This document shows positions 54,363 through 63,195 of a stretch of DNA of 64,000 nt, piece after piece (the first letter of the stretch is position 1; each line of letters starts with the position of its first letter). Source of the DNA: Natronolimnobius sp. AArcel1 (GTDB lineage Archaea; Halobacteriota; Halobacteria; Halobacteriales; Natrialbaceae); assembly GCF_011043775.1 (NCBI RefSeq), contig NZ_JAAKXY010000004.1, positions 248,001-312,000 on the forward strand. Direction: 5' to 3'. A model generated the notes under the pieces. That model searched no databases. It was given only the letters and a program-made list of their open reading frames with translations, and had not been told where the DNA came from. The position numbers were made by a program, and so were the translations under genes.

Positions 54363-54517
54363 GATTGGAGATACACGGCGGACTGTTTACCTCTTTTCAT
54401 ACCCGACGTTTCGGCGAACCGACACAGTAGCGCACTGAAGCGGTTCACTCTCTCGAAAACACGGCGAAATGGCTGAAAAGCAATCACAGAGACGGGCTGA
54501 GTAGCCCGATTGGTCGG

Positions 54518-55513
54518 TTAGCGCTGTGGTCGCTCACCGAGGTAGCCCTTGCGACAGTCGGGACAGATATCGCCAGCACGCAGGGAAGCACGCGTTTCTG
54601 CGGCAACAAACTCACATCGCGGACAAAAGTACTCCATCGGCACGTCTCGGGCGGGGCCAGTGTCCTCGGCCGGGACGGGCGCGTCAGCTGCGCGTTCGAT
54701 GCCACTGTCGGGAACGGACTCAGCAGTCGATTGCTCGGCTTCAGCGTCACCACCGGCGACAGCAGCCGGTTTCCGACCTGCAGCGAGGTCACGGACTGAT
54801 ACCTCCTCATCCGTTGTGGCATCGCCAGCACTGTCGGCACCGTCGACGGTGTCCGATTTGACCGCCGTCTCGTCGCTGTCGTCATCCGTTCCAGAATCAT
54901 TCTCGAGGACGACAGCGTCGTCTTCGACTGGCGGTTCGTCGTCGGTATCGGGCCAGGCGGCCGGGTCGTTCTCGGCACCGACTGGTGGGCCGACATCGTC
55001 GGTTTCGGGCCACTCGCCGCGCTCACGGTTGCGCTCGCGGGCGGGTTCGTCATCCGAGTCCTCGAGGATTTCTCCGTCGTCGGTTATTGGCTCGCCGTTC
55101 TCGTCAGTCGGATACGCTGTGTCCGAATCGGCGTCAGCTGTGTCTGCCGGGGCCGACGTGTCTGGCGACGAGGTGGCGCCAGCGTCGTCCGGGTCCGGGT
55201 TCTGGTCCGCCTCATCATCAATAAAGACGGCATCTCGTCCATCAGTGCCTGGTTCGTCGGGTGATGGAGGGTCAGTACGTGCGTTCGCGGTTTCAGCCGA
55301 TTGGTCGGCTTCGGAGGGCGACTCGAGGGAGTCATCAGCCATCGAGAGACTCGTGACTTCAGTATTTTCACTGATAACGTGTCGATCACCGCAGCGAGCA
55401 CATTCTTCGTACTCTTGGACGGTAACGACCACCTCGCTGCCTCGTTCTTCGCGTTCGCGTTCAATATCGGGGTCACCGTAATCGTGACCGAGCAGCGAAC
55501 ATCGCAGGACCAT
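54518..55513 (-). CDS. Zinc-ribbon protein with a long acidic linker (DUF7093-like)
   Basis: 331 residues. Both ends carry metal-binding modules: MVLRCSLLGHDYG...YEECARCGDRH at the N-terminus, and YFCPRCEFVAAETRASLRAG plus CPDCRKGYLGERP at the C-terminus. About 240 residues between them are disordered, Asp/Glu/Pro/Thr-rich. This build is common in haloarchaea (annotated DUF7093, from memory) and suggests an adaptor joining two nucleic-acid or protein partners. Function unknown. Confidence 0.78.
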   Translation of the reverse strand: MVLRCSLLGHDYGDPDIEREREERGSEVVVTVQEYEECARCGDRHVISENTEVTSLSMADDSLESPSEADQSAETANARTDPPSPDEPGTDGRDAVFIDDEADQNPDPDDAGATSSPDTSAPADTADADSDTAYPTDENGEPITDDGEILEDSDDEPARERNRERGEWPETDDVGPPVGAENDPAAWPDTDDEPPVEDDAVVLENDSGTDDDSDETAVKSDTVDGADSAGDATTDEEVSVRDLAAGRKPAAVAGGDAEAEQSTAESVPDSGIERAADAPVPAEDTGPARDVPMEYFCPRCEFVAAETRASLRAGDICPDCRKGYLGERPQR

Positions 55514-55715
55514 TGCTCCACCGTTCCAACTCAGGCCATAAAAAACGTACCGCCTGAAGCGTTCGTCGGGCTGTCATCTCAAGGCGATTCTCTCGAGACA
55601 GTCCGGATCAAAGCAGAGAGTGACAACGTGGTGTCGAGAGAGGTTGTGAATTCGTGGCGAAGAATTGTTGGGCAACGACAAACGTCAAATCCCCGGTCAT
55701 CGAAGGGACAGACGA

Positions 55716-56015
55716 ATGAGAGCCAAGCGGGAGTTCCGAAATCGAGACGGAACGGAGGTTGCGGTACTCGACGAACTCGTCGATCGCGCCGACGACGGAA
55801 TGACCGTCCTCGAGATCCGAGCGGCCGTCGAGGCAGACATCGATGGACTGGAAGAGGCTCTCTCGAGGCTCAAGTCCGACGGCCTGATCGACGTCGAACG
55901 CGACGGTCAGCAGACGGTGATCAAACCGAACGACCGCGTCGTTCCGGACGATCCAGCCGATGCGGAGACTGATGACTCGCTCGTTGAGCGACTCCGCGAC
56001 CGATTCGGCTTGTGA
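55716..56015 (+). CDS. Small winged-helix protein (DUF6432-like)
   Basis: 99 residues: VAVLDELVDRADDGMTVLEI, IDGLEEALSRLKSDGLIDVE and a wing with QQTVIKPNDRV. Fold is a MarR/ArsR-like winged helix, probably DNA-binding. It is upstream of, and codirectional with, the YgfZ-like gene (130 bp apart). The family number is from memory. Confidence 0.75.
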   Translation: MRAKREFRNRDGTEVAVLDELVDRADDGMTVLEIRAAVEADIDGLEEALSRLKSDGLIDVERDGQQTVIKPNDRVVPDDPADAETDDSLVERLRDRFGL

Positions 56016-56144
56016 GACGACTAACCAACAGTCAGTGACGATTTTCGACCCCTTATTCGATCGAACAGCTGTCGGTCGTGTTGTCCGGCCGTATGAACAG
56101 CGACAATCGAAACGCCTGTGCCCGTCAATCCCCAGATGATAGCC

Positions 56145-57260
56145 ATGAGCGTTATCGAGTCCGTCCACGAAGCCCACGGCGCGACGTTTGGCCAGCGCGA
56201 CGACCGGACTGTCGTCGAACACTTCGGCCGACCCGAACGCACCCACCGGGCGGTTCGCAACGGCGTTGGCCTCCTCGAGATGGCCTACGGCGTCATCGTC
56301 ATTGAGGGCGAAGACCGCCTCGAGTACGTCGATAACGTCGTTTCGAATCGCGTGCCGAGCGAAGATGGACAGGGCTGTTACGCACTGGTGCTTGACCCAC
56401 AGGGCGGTATTGAGACGGAGCTGTACATCTACAACGCGGGCGAGCGACTGCTGCTCTTTACGCCGTCGTCGAACGCCGAGCCACTGGCAGAGGAGTGGGC
56501 AGAAAAAGTGTTTATCCAGGACGTCGAAATCAGCGTCGCGACCGACGAGTACGCGATTTTCGGCATCCACGGGCCGAAGGCAACCGAGAAAGTCGCGAGC
56601 GTGCTCACCGGCGCTGGCTCGCCAGACGAGCGCTACTCGTTCGTCCGGGGGTCGATGGGCGATGAGGGTGTCACCGTCGTTCGAACCGATGCCCTGACCG
56701 GTGAGGAAAGCTACGAGGTGATCTGTGCCGCCACAGACGCTGCGGCCGTCTACGACACACTGCTCAATCACGGCATCAACGCCGCCCCCTTCGGCTATCA
56801 AACCTGGGACACGCTCACGCTCGAGGCCGGCTCACCCCTCTTTGGGACCGAACTCGAGGGAACGGTCCCGAACGTCCTCGGTCTTCGGAACGCACTCGAT
56901 TTCGAGAAGGGCTGTTACGTCGGACAGGAAGTCGTCTCCCGCGTCGAGAATCGCGGACAGCCGAGTCGGCGACTTGTCGGCCTGCGACTCGAGTCGGGCA
57001 GCGATAGTGGTGATGAGAGAGCCATGGTCCCCGAGTCGGGGGCGGCCGTCTTCGACGGTGATGCCTCCGTCGGCGAAGTCACTCGCGCAGGCGAGAGTCC
57101 ACTACTTGAGGACGTTCTTGCGCTCGCAGTTGTCGACTACGGCCTCGAGAGCGACGCGTTGGCAGTCCGCGTCGACGGCGAAGAGAGATCGGCGACGCGG
57201 GTCGCACTCCCGTTTGTGGAGGGATCCGATCAGTCGGATCGTCTGCCAGAGTACCAGTAA
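56145..57260 (+). CDS. YgfZ/GcvT-like folate-binding protein
   Basis: 371 residues. The YgfZ signature KGCYVGQEVVSRVENRGQPS is near residue 255, with the GcvT-like N-terminal barrel (NGVGLLEMAYGVIVIEGEDR, YVDNVVSNRVPSEDGQGCYA). Compared with GcvT it fits the YgfZ/IBA57 group that helps iron-sulfur enzyme maturation with a folate cofactor. In haloarchaea it is usually annotated as an aminomethyltransferase. No gcvP or gcvH is adjacent, favouring the YgfZ-like role. ATGs 3 and 9 codons upstream are possible. Confidence 0.85.
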   Translation: MSVIESVHEAHGATFGQRDDRTVVEHFGRPERTHRAVRNGVGLLEMAYGVIVIEGEDRLEYVDNVVSNRVPSEDGQGCYALVLDPQGGIETELYIYNAGERLLLFTPSSNAEPLAEEWAEKVFIQDVEISVATDEYAIFGIHGPKATEKVASVLTGAGSPDERYSFVRGSMGDEGVTVVRTDALTGEESYEVICAATDAAAVYDTLLNHGINAAPFGYQTWDTLTLEAGSPLFGTELEGTVPNVLGLRNALDFEKGCYVGQEVVSRVENRGQPSRRLVGLRLESGSDSGDERAMVPESGAAVFDGDASVGEVTRAGESPLLEDVLALAVVDYGLESDALAVRVDGEERSATRVALPFVEGSDQSDRLPEYQ

Positions 57261-57346
57261 CTCGAAGCAGCGCTAGAACCGTATAGCGCCGGCCACACCG
57301 GCATATCAAGCCGACGATACACGAGGCTCGAGCCCAACGGGTGTGT

Positions 57347-58546
57347 ATGAACGAGACGGTCAGTTGGAGTGAGGTGAGTGCAGCCACGGAACCGATCGAG
57401 GCGGTCGATGGGTTCGCCGAGCAGGCACGATGTCGTGCCCATCTCGAGTGCGAGGCAGTCGAGTGGGCGATTGGAGAACTAGCGACGTTCATCGACGAGC
57501 GCGAGGTTGACCTCGAGCCGTTGCTCGAGTACGCCAGGCGCAGTCGCAAGAGCCTCCCAAATCGTCACGACAAGGCATACGAGGCGATGGCGGACGTCTT
57601 CGATGTCGATCCAGCGGTCTACGAGACCTACGTCTTCGCGTATTCGGAACTGTGCGAAGAGTTGTCGGATACCGGACGTTCTGAGAAGCATCCGCGAGGC
57701 TGTACGAATGCATTGGTCTCTCGGCCAATGGTCGATCTCGAGGGTGAAACGAACGGGCCACTCGTGCTCAAAAATCGCGATATTGCGGGTCGTGGGCTCC
57801 GCCCGAAAGCAGTCGTCGAACAGCCGCCGATCGATGACTATTATGGCTTTCTGACGGTCGACACCTGCGGGACGATTTCGATCTTCAAAGGCGTCAACGA
57901 TCAGGGATTGGTTGCAGCCAACACCTACATCGACAGCGAGCGCGATGATATCGACCCCGCCGTACAACTGCGAAACGGCACGGTCATCCGAACCATTCTC
58001 GAGGAGGCAGCCACTGTCGAGGAGGCCCGTACGCTGCTCGAGTCGTATCCGACGCGCCGACTGATGGGCCAGACACTGTTTCTGGCGGACGAAACTGACG
58101 CCGTTTTGCTTGAGGTCGATCCCGTCGCCGAGCAGATTACGGCTGTAGACGACCCCGTCGTCACCCGGACGAATCATTTTGTATGCTCGCACTCGACGGA
58201 GACAGCGAGTTCGACGATGCGACGGGAACGCGCACAGGAACTACTCGCAGACCATGGCCACCTCGACCGAGACGATCTCTGGCGACTCGCGCGCGATCAC
58301 GAGCATGGACCGGGTGACGACTCGATCTGTCGCCATCCCGAACCCGAGATGGGCGAGCACGCCTTTGGCCAACTCACGACGGCGAGTGCAGCACTCTTCG
58401 AGGGTGGTGTGACAGAGGTCGAAATGACGCTGGGCACCCCCTGTGACGGTGAGACAACACGCTGTGTATTCGGAGAGTCGATACCAGCGCCATTGCGGAC
58501 AGGGAAGCGGTGGCTCGAGCGCTGTGCGAGTCAGGAGACGGACTGA
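57347..58546 (+). CDS. C45-family autoproteolytic acyltransferase/hydrolase
   Basis: 399 residues of the Ntn-hydrolase type (acyl-CoA:6-aminopenicillanate acyltransferase-like). The probable new N-terminal nucleophile is Cys in HPRGCTNALVSRP near residue 125, preceded by a helical pro-region as in the family. Downstream motifs are LVLKNRDIAG, VTRTNHFVCSHSTE and the C-terminal TTASAALFEGG. Family members cleave or form amide bonds in small acyl compounds. The ATG at 57347 is preferred over a GTG two codons earlier. Confidence 0.82.
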   Translation: MNETVSWSEVSAATEPIEAVDGFAEQARCRAHLECEAVEWAIGELATFIDEREVDLEPLLEYARRSRKSLPNRHDKAYEAMADVFDVDPAVYETYVFAYSELCEELSDTGRSEKHPRGCTNALVSRPMVDLEGETNGPLVLKNRDIAGRGLRPKAVVEQPPIDDYYGFLTVDTCGTISIFKGVNDQGLVAANTYIDSERDDIDPAVQLRNGTVIRTILEEAATVEEARTLLESYPTRRLMGQTLFLADETDAVLLEVDPVAEQITAVDDPVVTRTNHFVCSHSTETASSTMRRERAQELLADHGHLDRDDLWRLARDHEHGPGDDSICRHPEPEMGEHAFGQLTTASAALFEGGVTEVEMTLGTPCDGETTRCVFGESIPAPLRTGKRWLERCASQETD

Positions 58547-58576
58547 AAACGGACCGACTCCCCTGGCAAAAAGAGC

Positions 58577-59662
58577 CTACGCGTGAACACGGCGCGTCGA
58601 CAGTTCCGATTCGAGTGCGTCTGCGGCCTCGAGCCGGAGTGCTGCTGCCTCCCGATCCGAGAGGTGTTTGTCCGGTAGCTGATCTGCCAACGGCGTGTAC
58701 GACGACGGATCGAAGCCGAGTTGTCGAAGGTACTGTTGGACGCTCGAGTCCTCGAGGCCGTGCTGGATGGCCGCATCAACTGTCGATTCGACAGTGTCGA
58801 ACGCAGGGAGCGCAAGCGGCTCGTCGCTACGGGCGTCTGAGGTGGGTTCGCCGTCGATTGCCGTTCCGTGCGCATCGGCATGACTTACGAGCGAGCCAAT
58901 CGATTCTACGAGCGGGAAGATCTGACTTGGCAACGCCGTATCAGGCGAGCGCCACTCGACGGTTGGCACTTCTTTCCGAAGTCGGACCGGCGTCCAGACC
59001 GCACCGTAGGGCTCGAATTCGTCTTCGAAGGCCGCGGTGTCGACGCCATGCTCGAGTGCGCGCTCGCGGAACGATTCATAGGCCGACTCGAGGCGCTGTT
59101 CCCACTCGTCAACGCTGTCAACATACGACCAGAGCTGGCCCTGTTCTGGGCAGGCGCTGTAACATGAGCGCCGATACAGATAGGGGCGCGCACAGCCAAG
59201 GATCGGCTCGCCACGGTAGTGGGATGCGCTGTTGACGAGGGCAAACGCGGGATCGATCGCGGTCAGTGTATTGAGTTGGTCGGGAACGTTCGACTGTTCG
59301 AAGTGAACGTGTGTGCCGGCACAGACGCGGGCGTCATCGAACGTCGGGCCGACAATCTGTCGCTGAAGGTCAGTGCCGCGTTTCTCGCGGAACGGAATGT
59401 CAGCCGGCGATGACGACAACGGGGTTGCAAGCGGTACGAGGCGTTTGTCCTGTTCGCGCGCTGCGGTGATGACGCGCTCGAGCAGGTCGAGAAACTCGCC
59501 CTGCAGTTCGGTCATCGAATCGCACGGCGTCGTCTTGAGTTCGATCATCGGCTCGACGAACTCCGGATCGATCTGTTCCGACATGTCGAGCAGTGTGCCA
59601 GGTGAGACCAGATCGCCGCTCTCGTCGACGACCCAGTACTCTACCTCGAGACTGGTTTTCAT
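58577..59662 (-). CDS. Glutamate-cysteine ligase-like enzyme (GCS2 family)
   Basis: 361 residues: SLEVEYWVVDESGDLVSPG (ATP/metal site), EPMIELKTTPCDSMTELQGE, GTHVHFEQSNV and TVEWRSPDTALPSQIFPLVE. This is the carboxylate-amine ligase (YbdK/GCS2) fold. In haloarchaea a member of this family makes gamma-glutamylcysteine, the main thiol. No glutathione synthetase is needed. It is divergent from the redox/VOC/esterase operon, which suggests thiol-linked chemistry. Confidence 0.83.
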   Translation of the reverse strand: MKTSLEVEYWVVDESGDLVSPGTLLDMSEQIDPEFVEPMIELKTTPCDSMTELQGEFLDLLERVITAAREQDKRLVPLATPLSSSPADIPFREKRGTDLQRQIVGPTFDDARVCAGTHVHFEQSNVPDQLNTLTAIDPAFALVNSASHYRGEPILGCARPYLYRRSCYSACPEQGQLWSYVDSVDEWEQRLESAYESFRERALEHGVDTAAFEDEFEPYGAVWTPVRLRKEVPTVEWRSPDTALPSQIFPLVESIGSLVSHADAHGTAIDGEPTSDARSDEPLALPAFDTVESTVDAAIQHGLEDSSVQQYLRQLGFDPSSYTPLADQLPDKHLSDREAAALRLEAADALESELSTRRVHA

Positions 59663-60024
59663 GGATGTGTCTGTGGAAGTGAAATCGGTGGCCCCGACGC
59701 GAGCGCGGGGAAGCGATTAGGAGACAGACACCCGAACTGCACAGCCGAGTTCGGGTCCTGTCTCGCGGTTTGGTGTGGAATAAGATATAGCCCGCTCCAG
59801 AGTGAAACGATTGAGCCTGCGAGCGCAGGGCGAGGGTATGGATGGTAACGACGCCATACACGCACAAAAAACCAGTTTGGGTCATATTACGCACGACGGC
59901 AACAGCCACCATGCATGTGTATGACTATCTTACCGGCACCAGCACCCACTAACACGAGTGTTACGTGATTGTGACAATGTCTCTGCTGGGTTCATACGCG
60001 TGCAGTAACATAATGTAACTGTAT
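59663..60024. other. Divergent intergenic region, GCS2-like gene to FAD oxidoreductase
   Basis: 360 bp with no gene. TAACAC-GA-GTGTTA (59950-59963) is a perfect short palindrome. GTAACATAATGTAACTG just before the downstream ATG is a second inverted-repeat-like site. Either could bind a regulator of the downstream operon. Confidence 0.45.
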
Positions 60025-60633
60025 ATGACTGAGACGACTGACGATGCAGCTGAATCGGTACTTGTTGTTGGCGGTGGCCCCGCAGGCCTGAGCGCAGCGC
60101 TATTCACCCAGAAAAACGGCCTCGAGACGACAGTGTTCGACAGTGATGGGACGTGGATGCACAAAGCGCATCTGTTCAACTACCTTGGCATCGGCTCGGT
60201 CGGTGGCAGCGAGTTCATGGCGACAGCGCGCCAGCAAGTCGATGATTTCGGTGTGGACCGCAAGCAGGGCGAGGAAGTGACGAGCGTGACCGATGCAGAC
60301 GACGGCTTTGTCGTCGAAACCGACGAGGGCGAGTATGAAGGTGACTATCTCGTGCTGGCGACGGGTGCAAACCGCGACCTCGCGGAAGAACTCGGCTGTG
60401 CGTTCACTGACGACGATGTCGTCGACGTTGGCGTCGAGATGGAAACGAGTGTCGACGACGTCTACGCGACGGGCGCAATGGGGCGCAAAGAAGAGTGGCA
60501 AGCAGCGATTTCGGTCGGCGACGGTGCCGCCGCTGCACTTAACATCCTCTCGAAGGTACGTGGTGAACACTACCACGACTTCGACGTTCCCGCGGACGCA
60601 GCGCGCGTCTTCGGCGACGAAATCGCGGAGTGA
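60025..60633 (+). CDS. Short FAD/NAD(P)-dependent oxidoreductase
   Basis: 202 residues. The FAD-binding Rossmann motif VLVVGGGPAGLSAALFTQKN starts near residue 13; the second FAD contact is YLVLATGANRD, and DDVYATGAMGRKEEWQAAIS is the C-terminal FAD motif. It is like thioredoxin reductase but lacks the central NADPH domain and the CxxC pair, so it is about 110 residues shorter. Electron donor and acceptor are unknown. It leads a three-gene operon (4-nt gap, then ATGA overlap). Confidence 0.85.
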   Translation: MTETTDDAAESVLVVGGGPAGLSAALFTQKNGLETTVFDSDGTWMHKAHLFNYLGIGSVGGSEFMATARQQVDDFGVDRKQGEEVTSVTDADDGFVVETDEGEYEGDYLVLATGANRDLAEELGCAFTDDDVVDVGVEMETSVDDVYATGAMGRKEEWQAAISVGDGAAAALNILSKVRGEHYHDFDVPADAARVFGDEIAE

Positions 60634-60637
60634 GCCT

Positions 60638-61258
60638 ATGTCCAACAATCACGAGACCCCAGTCACGCCCGAGTTGCCAGAGAGTGCCTTCCACACGACC
60701 GGAACCGATCATATCACGGTCTGGGGAAGCAACGAGGCGGATACGGTGGCGTTCTATCAGGATCTGCTTGGAATGCCCCTCGTCCTCCGCCAGCCAAATC
60801 TCGACGACCCCTCCCAGACACATCTCTTCTTCGACACCGGCGATGGGCGCATCCTGACCTTCTTCGTCAGCGACGACCGCCCCTCTGCCCGCGGCCAGCG
60901 CGCCGGCGTCGGGGCCGTCCATCACCTCTGTTTCAGCGTCGACCCCGACGAGTACGAAGACATTATGGACGCCTTAGAGGAGGCCGGCCACGGCTACAAC
61001 GTCTTTGACCGCGGAATCTTCCACTCGATCTACACGCGGGATAACAACGGACTCGTCATCGAACTGAGTGCCGACAAGTACGAGATGCCAAACGACCGCT
61101 ACGGCGAAATCCTCGCGAAAGCACAGCAACTGCGCGAGGCTGACGGCGCAGAGTACGCCAAAGACGAGCATCTGCGCGGCGCACTCGAGGAACTCGGCCT
61201 CGAGGTCGTCAAGAACGACCTGCCCGCCGCCAGCGCGGGTGTCGGTGGTGTCGAATGA
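60638..61258 (+). CDS. VOC-family (glyoxalase/dioxygenase-like) protein
   Basis: 206 residues. Vicinal-oxygen-chelate module: HTTGTDHITVWGSNEADTVA, VAFYQDLLGMPLVLRQPNLD, GVGAVHHLCFSVDPDEYEDI and VIELSADKYEMPND give the His/His/Glu metal ligands. The C-terminal 70 residues are helical. Relatives are glyoxalase I, extradiol dioxygenases and thiol transferases. Overlaps the next gene by ATGA. Confidence 0.85.
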   Translation: MSNNHETPVTPELPESAFHTTGTDHITVWGSNEADTVAFYQDLLGMPLVLRQPNLDDPSQTHLFFDTGDGRILTFFVSDDRPSARGQRAGVGAVHHLCFSVDPDEYEDIMDALEEAGHGYNVFDRGIFHSIYTRDNNGLVIELSADKYEMPNDRYGEILAKAQQLREADGAEYAKDEHLRGALEELGLEVVKNDLPAASAGVGGVE

Positions 61259-61935
61259 GCGGGCGCGGACCCGGGGGACACGACGGCGACAGTCCACATC
61301 AGGGCCAAGAGCTAGCAACGGCCGGGACCGACCTCGAAGACGCCGAAGCCGCAATCGTCCTCGTCCACGGACGGGGCGCAACCGCCCAGAGCATCCTCCA
61401 GATGGGCAGCGAACTCCACCGTGAGGGTATCGCCTTGCTCGCCCCGCAGGCCGCCCAGCGAACCTGGTATCCGAACTCCTTTCTCCAACCCGTCGAGTCG
61501 AACGAACCCGGCCGGACCTCCGGCCTGCAGGCTATCGCAGACGCAATCGGCGAAGCGACTGATGCGGGCATCCCCACCGAGCGCATCATGGTGCTTGGCT
61601 TCTCGCAAGGAGCCTGTCTCTCGAGTGAGTTCGTCGCGCGCAACCCTGACCGATACGGCGGCCTCGTCGCCTTCAGCGGCGGCCTAATCGGTCAGGACAT
61701 CGATCGTGAGGAGTACACGGACATCGACGACAATCTCGAGGGAACGCCAGCCTTCCTCGGCTGTAGCGACCGCGACCCACACATTCCCGAAGAACGCGTC
61801 CACGACACCGCCGACGTCCTCGAGGCCCTCGGCGCAGACGTCGAGACGCGCATCTACGAGGGAATGGGCCACGGCGTCAACGAGGACGAACTCGAGTACG
61901 TCTCAGGACTGGTTGCGGACCTGCTCAAGGCGTAA
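61255..61935 (+). CDS. Alpha/beta-hydrolase (phospholipase/carboxylesterase family)
   Basis: 226 residues: oxyanion loop VLVHGRGATAQSI, nucleophile VLGFSQGACLSSEF (GxSxG), Asp in LGCSDRDPHIPEE and His in YEGMGHGVNEDEL. The triad is complete. This family includes small carboxylesterases and lysophospholipases. The tight overlap with the VOC gene suggests it acts on that enzyme's product, for example a thioester. Confidence 0.87.
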   Translation: MSGRGPGGHDGDSPHQGQELATAGTDLEDAEAAIVLVHGRGATAQSILQMGSELHREGIALLAPQAAQRTWYPNSFLQPVESNEPGRTSGLQAIADAIGEATDAGIPTERIMVLGFSQGACLSSEFVARNPDRYGGLVAFSGGLIGQDIDREEYTDIDDNLEGTPAFLGCSDRDPHIPEERVHDTADVLEALGADVETRIYEGMGHGVNEDELEYVSGLVADLLKA

Positions 61936-61955
61936 GCCCGCGGCACTTCCAGAAA

Positions 61956-62567
61956 TCACAGTTGGAGCGTCGTCTCACCGACAGCAAGTAGCTCTTCGAG
62001 TCCCGCAGTCTCACGCAACTCATCAAACGGCGTAATCGGCTCTGGCTCGGCCGGCTTCTCCGACAGCGGCCGTCGCCACCAGGCCACGTCGCGCCACTCG
62101 CCATTTGAATGCCCCATCGCCGGAAAGTCGACGAGACGCTCGAAGCCCAGTCGCTCGTGGAACGCTTCGGTTTCGGGATTCGGCATCGTTGTCACCGCGT
62201 AGGCATCATAGATGCCCTGGTGCTCGAGCACGGCAAACAGCGACTCGTAGAGTCCACGCCCAACACCAGCGCCGCGGGCCGACTCGGCCACGTAGACCGA
62301 GAGTTCGACAGTCCACTGGTAGGCCCGGCGTTTTCGCAGTCGGCTCGCGTAGGCGTACCCAAGGATCTCGCCGTCGCGTTCGCAGACGAGCCAGGGGTAC
62401 GCCTCGAGTGTCGAGTCGATCCGGTCAGCGATCTCGGCGGTGGATGGTGCGGATTCTTCGAACGTGACTGCTGAGGAGTCACAAAACGGTGCGTAAATCG
62501 ACTGCACCGGCTCCGCGTCGGCTGGCGTTGCAACGCGAATCGCTGCCGTCCTCGAGTCCGTTGACAT
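61956..62567 (-). CDS. GNAT acetyltransferase, phosphinothricin-acetyltransferase-like
   Basis: 203 residues from MSTDSRTAAIRVATPADAEP. Signature ESARGAGVGRGLYESLFAVL (acetyl-CoA loop) and TMPNPETEAFHERLGFERLV match the Pat/MnaT group that acetylates amino-acid analogues such as methionine sulfoximine. It converges with the esterase gene. A TTG four codons upstream is less likely. Confidence 0.85.
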   Translation of the reverse strand: MSTDSRTAAIRVATPADAEPVQSIYAPFCDSSAVTFEESAPSTAEIADRIDSTLEAYPWLVCERDGEILGYAYASRLRKRRAYQWTVELSVYVAESARGAGVGRGLYESLFAVLEHQGIYDAYAVTTMPNPETEAFHERLGFERLVDFPAMGHSNGEWRDVAWWRRPLSEKPAEPEPITPFDELRETAGLEELLAVGETTLQL

Positions 62568-62699
62568 TGGGTGAGACAACCCAGTGAGCGGAGAAAAAGT
62601 CGCTGATCGCCAGTCGGTCTATCACATTGAGGCCCCTACGAGTCGCACCAGCCGAGAGCCACACCAATCCTTTTGGCCGCAATCGATGTGACGACGGCT

Positions 62700-63143
62700 A
62701 TGAACACCACCCAGCGAGTGACGGAACTAGATGCATCGACGGCAGAGACACTCGCCGCTCAGGCCCTCGAGACCACGTCGGTTACACGCCTCAAGTCACA
62801 CTTCGCCGACGCGTACGACGAGACGGTACCGACGGACGAGCCTCGAGCGTTCGAACGCGACGACGGCGTTCGAGCCGTCACCTTCGAGGCACACCCGGAT
62901 GGAGACAGCCAGCCAGACCGCGGAATTACAGTGCATCTCGACGGTGAAACGGTTATTCAGGCGACTGGCGAACGCCGCGGCGAGGCCGTCGATGGCGACC
63001 TCGAGTTGCTGTTTCCAACCGAAACGGCACCGAAACCGGAAACAGCGGTCCGAGAGCTGTACCAGCCCGAGGGTGACGCACTCGAGGTTGAGGTGACCGT
63101 TACTGAGACGGACGACGTGACATCGTATACTATCGACGCCTGA
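62700..63143 (+). CDS. Conserved haloarchaeal protein, unknown
   Basis: 147 residues. No signal peptide or helix; a beta-rich middle (GVRAVTFEAHPDGDSQPDRG, ITVHLDGETVIQATGERRGE) and an acidic C-terminus (EVEVTVTETDDVTSYTIDA). I do not recognise a family. CCTTTTGG about 30 nt upstream is a poor TATA match. Confidence 0.6.
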   Translation: MNTTQRVTELDASTAETLAAQALETTSVTRLKSHFADAYDETVPTDEPRAFERDDGVRAVTFEAHPDGDSQPDRGITVHLDGETVIQATGERRGEAVDGDLELLFPTETAPKPETAVRELYQPEGDALEVEVTVTETDDVTSYTIDA

Positions 63144-63195
63144 AACGGACGTGTCTACTCGTTCGAGTGGGCGATGAAAATGCAGTTGCAGCCAG

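Noticed and set aside
55608-56801. Minus-strand ORF of 397 residues
   Set aside because: It runs antisense across two well-supported genes (winged-helix protein and YgfZ-like protein) and matches no family.
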